A stretch of 35,549 nt of DNA, from assembly GCA_948469815.1 (NCBI GenBank), contig CAOKMR010000016.1:1-35549 (forward strand), in the 5' to 3' direction. The stretch is from an uncultured Clostridiaceae bacterium (GTDB taxonomy: Bacteria; Bacillota; Clostridia; TANB77; CAG-508). Below, piece by piece: positions 35,548 through 35,549 of this stretch; the stretch's first letter is position 1, and the number at the start of each line of letters is the position of its first letter. The notes below the pieces were generated by a model, which made no database searches, had not been told where the DNA came from, and saw only the letters and a list, made by a program, of their open reading frames with translations. The position numbers and the translations under genes are program-made.

Positions 35548-35549
35548 TC

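Overview
The window is very AT-rich DNA from a low-GC Firmicute, most likely an uncultured gut Clostridium-like bacterium. Signs of this are AGGAGG ribosome binding sites, SpoVG, HU, a class B sortase, Firmicute-type conjugation genes and short-loop terminators. Nearly all genes lie on the minus strand. From about 7.9 to 30 kb the window holds the core of an integrative conjugative element: coupling protein, S1-domain protein, SpoVG, thioester/Cna-B adhesin, CAP protein, sortase B, M23 hydrolase, VirB6-, VirB4-, PrgI- and VirB2-like proteins and a winged-helix replication-type protein. No relaxase is visible.

Layout: 1-650, remnants of XRE regulators. 826-6275, minus-strand operons of small membrane proteins, including an HTH/DUF2975 pair and a three-member paralogous family. 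6307-6657, an Fst/par-like type I toxin-antitoxin locus whose 37-residue toxin gene is easily missed. 6766-7041, HU. 7155-7843, a CptIN-type type III toxin-antitoxin locus with two pseudoknot RNA repeats. 7933-29978, the conjugative element. 30217-30398, tRNA(CAU) and tRNA-Gly(UCC). 30587-32194, small chromosomal-looking genes. 32178-33290, the C-terminal part of a DEAD-box helicase. 33299-35535, tnpV and a large serine recombinase of a second mobile element that appears to interrupt the helicase.

The most striking observation concerns the codon CGG. I looked at every CGG trinucleotide on the coding strand of the real genes. The many that straddle codons (ACG GAT, AAC GGA, TTC GGA) are harmless. 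Only seven fall in frame as a CGG codon. At all seven the gene is broken in the zero frame and is restored exactly by skipping the C and reading the next three bases as glycine (GGA six times, GGT once). The seven sites lie in six genes: an XRE regulator, the thioester adhesin, the M23 hydrolase, the VirB6-like protein (twice), the VirB2-like pilin and the serine recombinase. CGC, CGT and CGA are read normally as Arg elsewhere. This points to codon-specific +1 frameshifting or quadruplet decoding at CGG, used by several different mobile-element genes, rather than ordinary gene decay or random sequencing error.

Working together, the conjugation genes would build a Gram-positive type IV secretion apparatus: VirB4 and coupling ATPases, VirB6/VirB2/PrgI channel parts, the M23 enzyme opening the wall, and a covalently attaching adhesin anchored by the sortase for mating contact. 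If the reading above is right, the channel, wall hydrolase, adhesin and recombinase can be made only in a cell that decodes CGGN as +1-shifted glycine.
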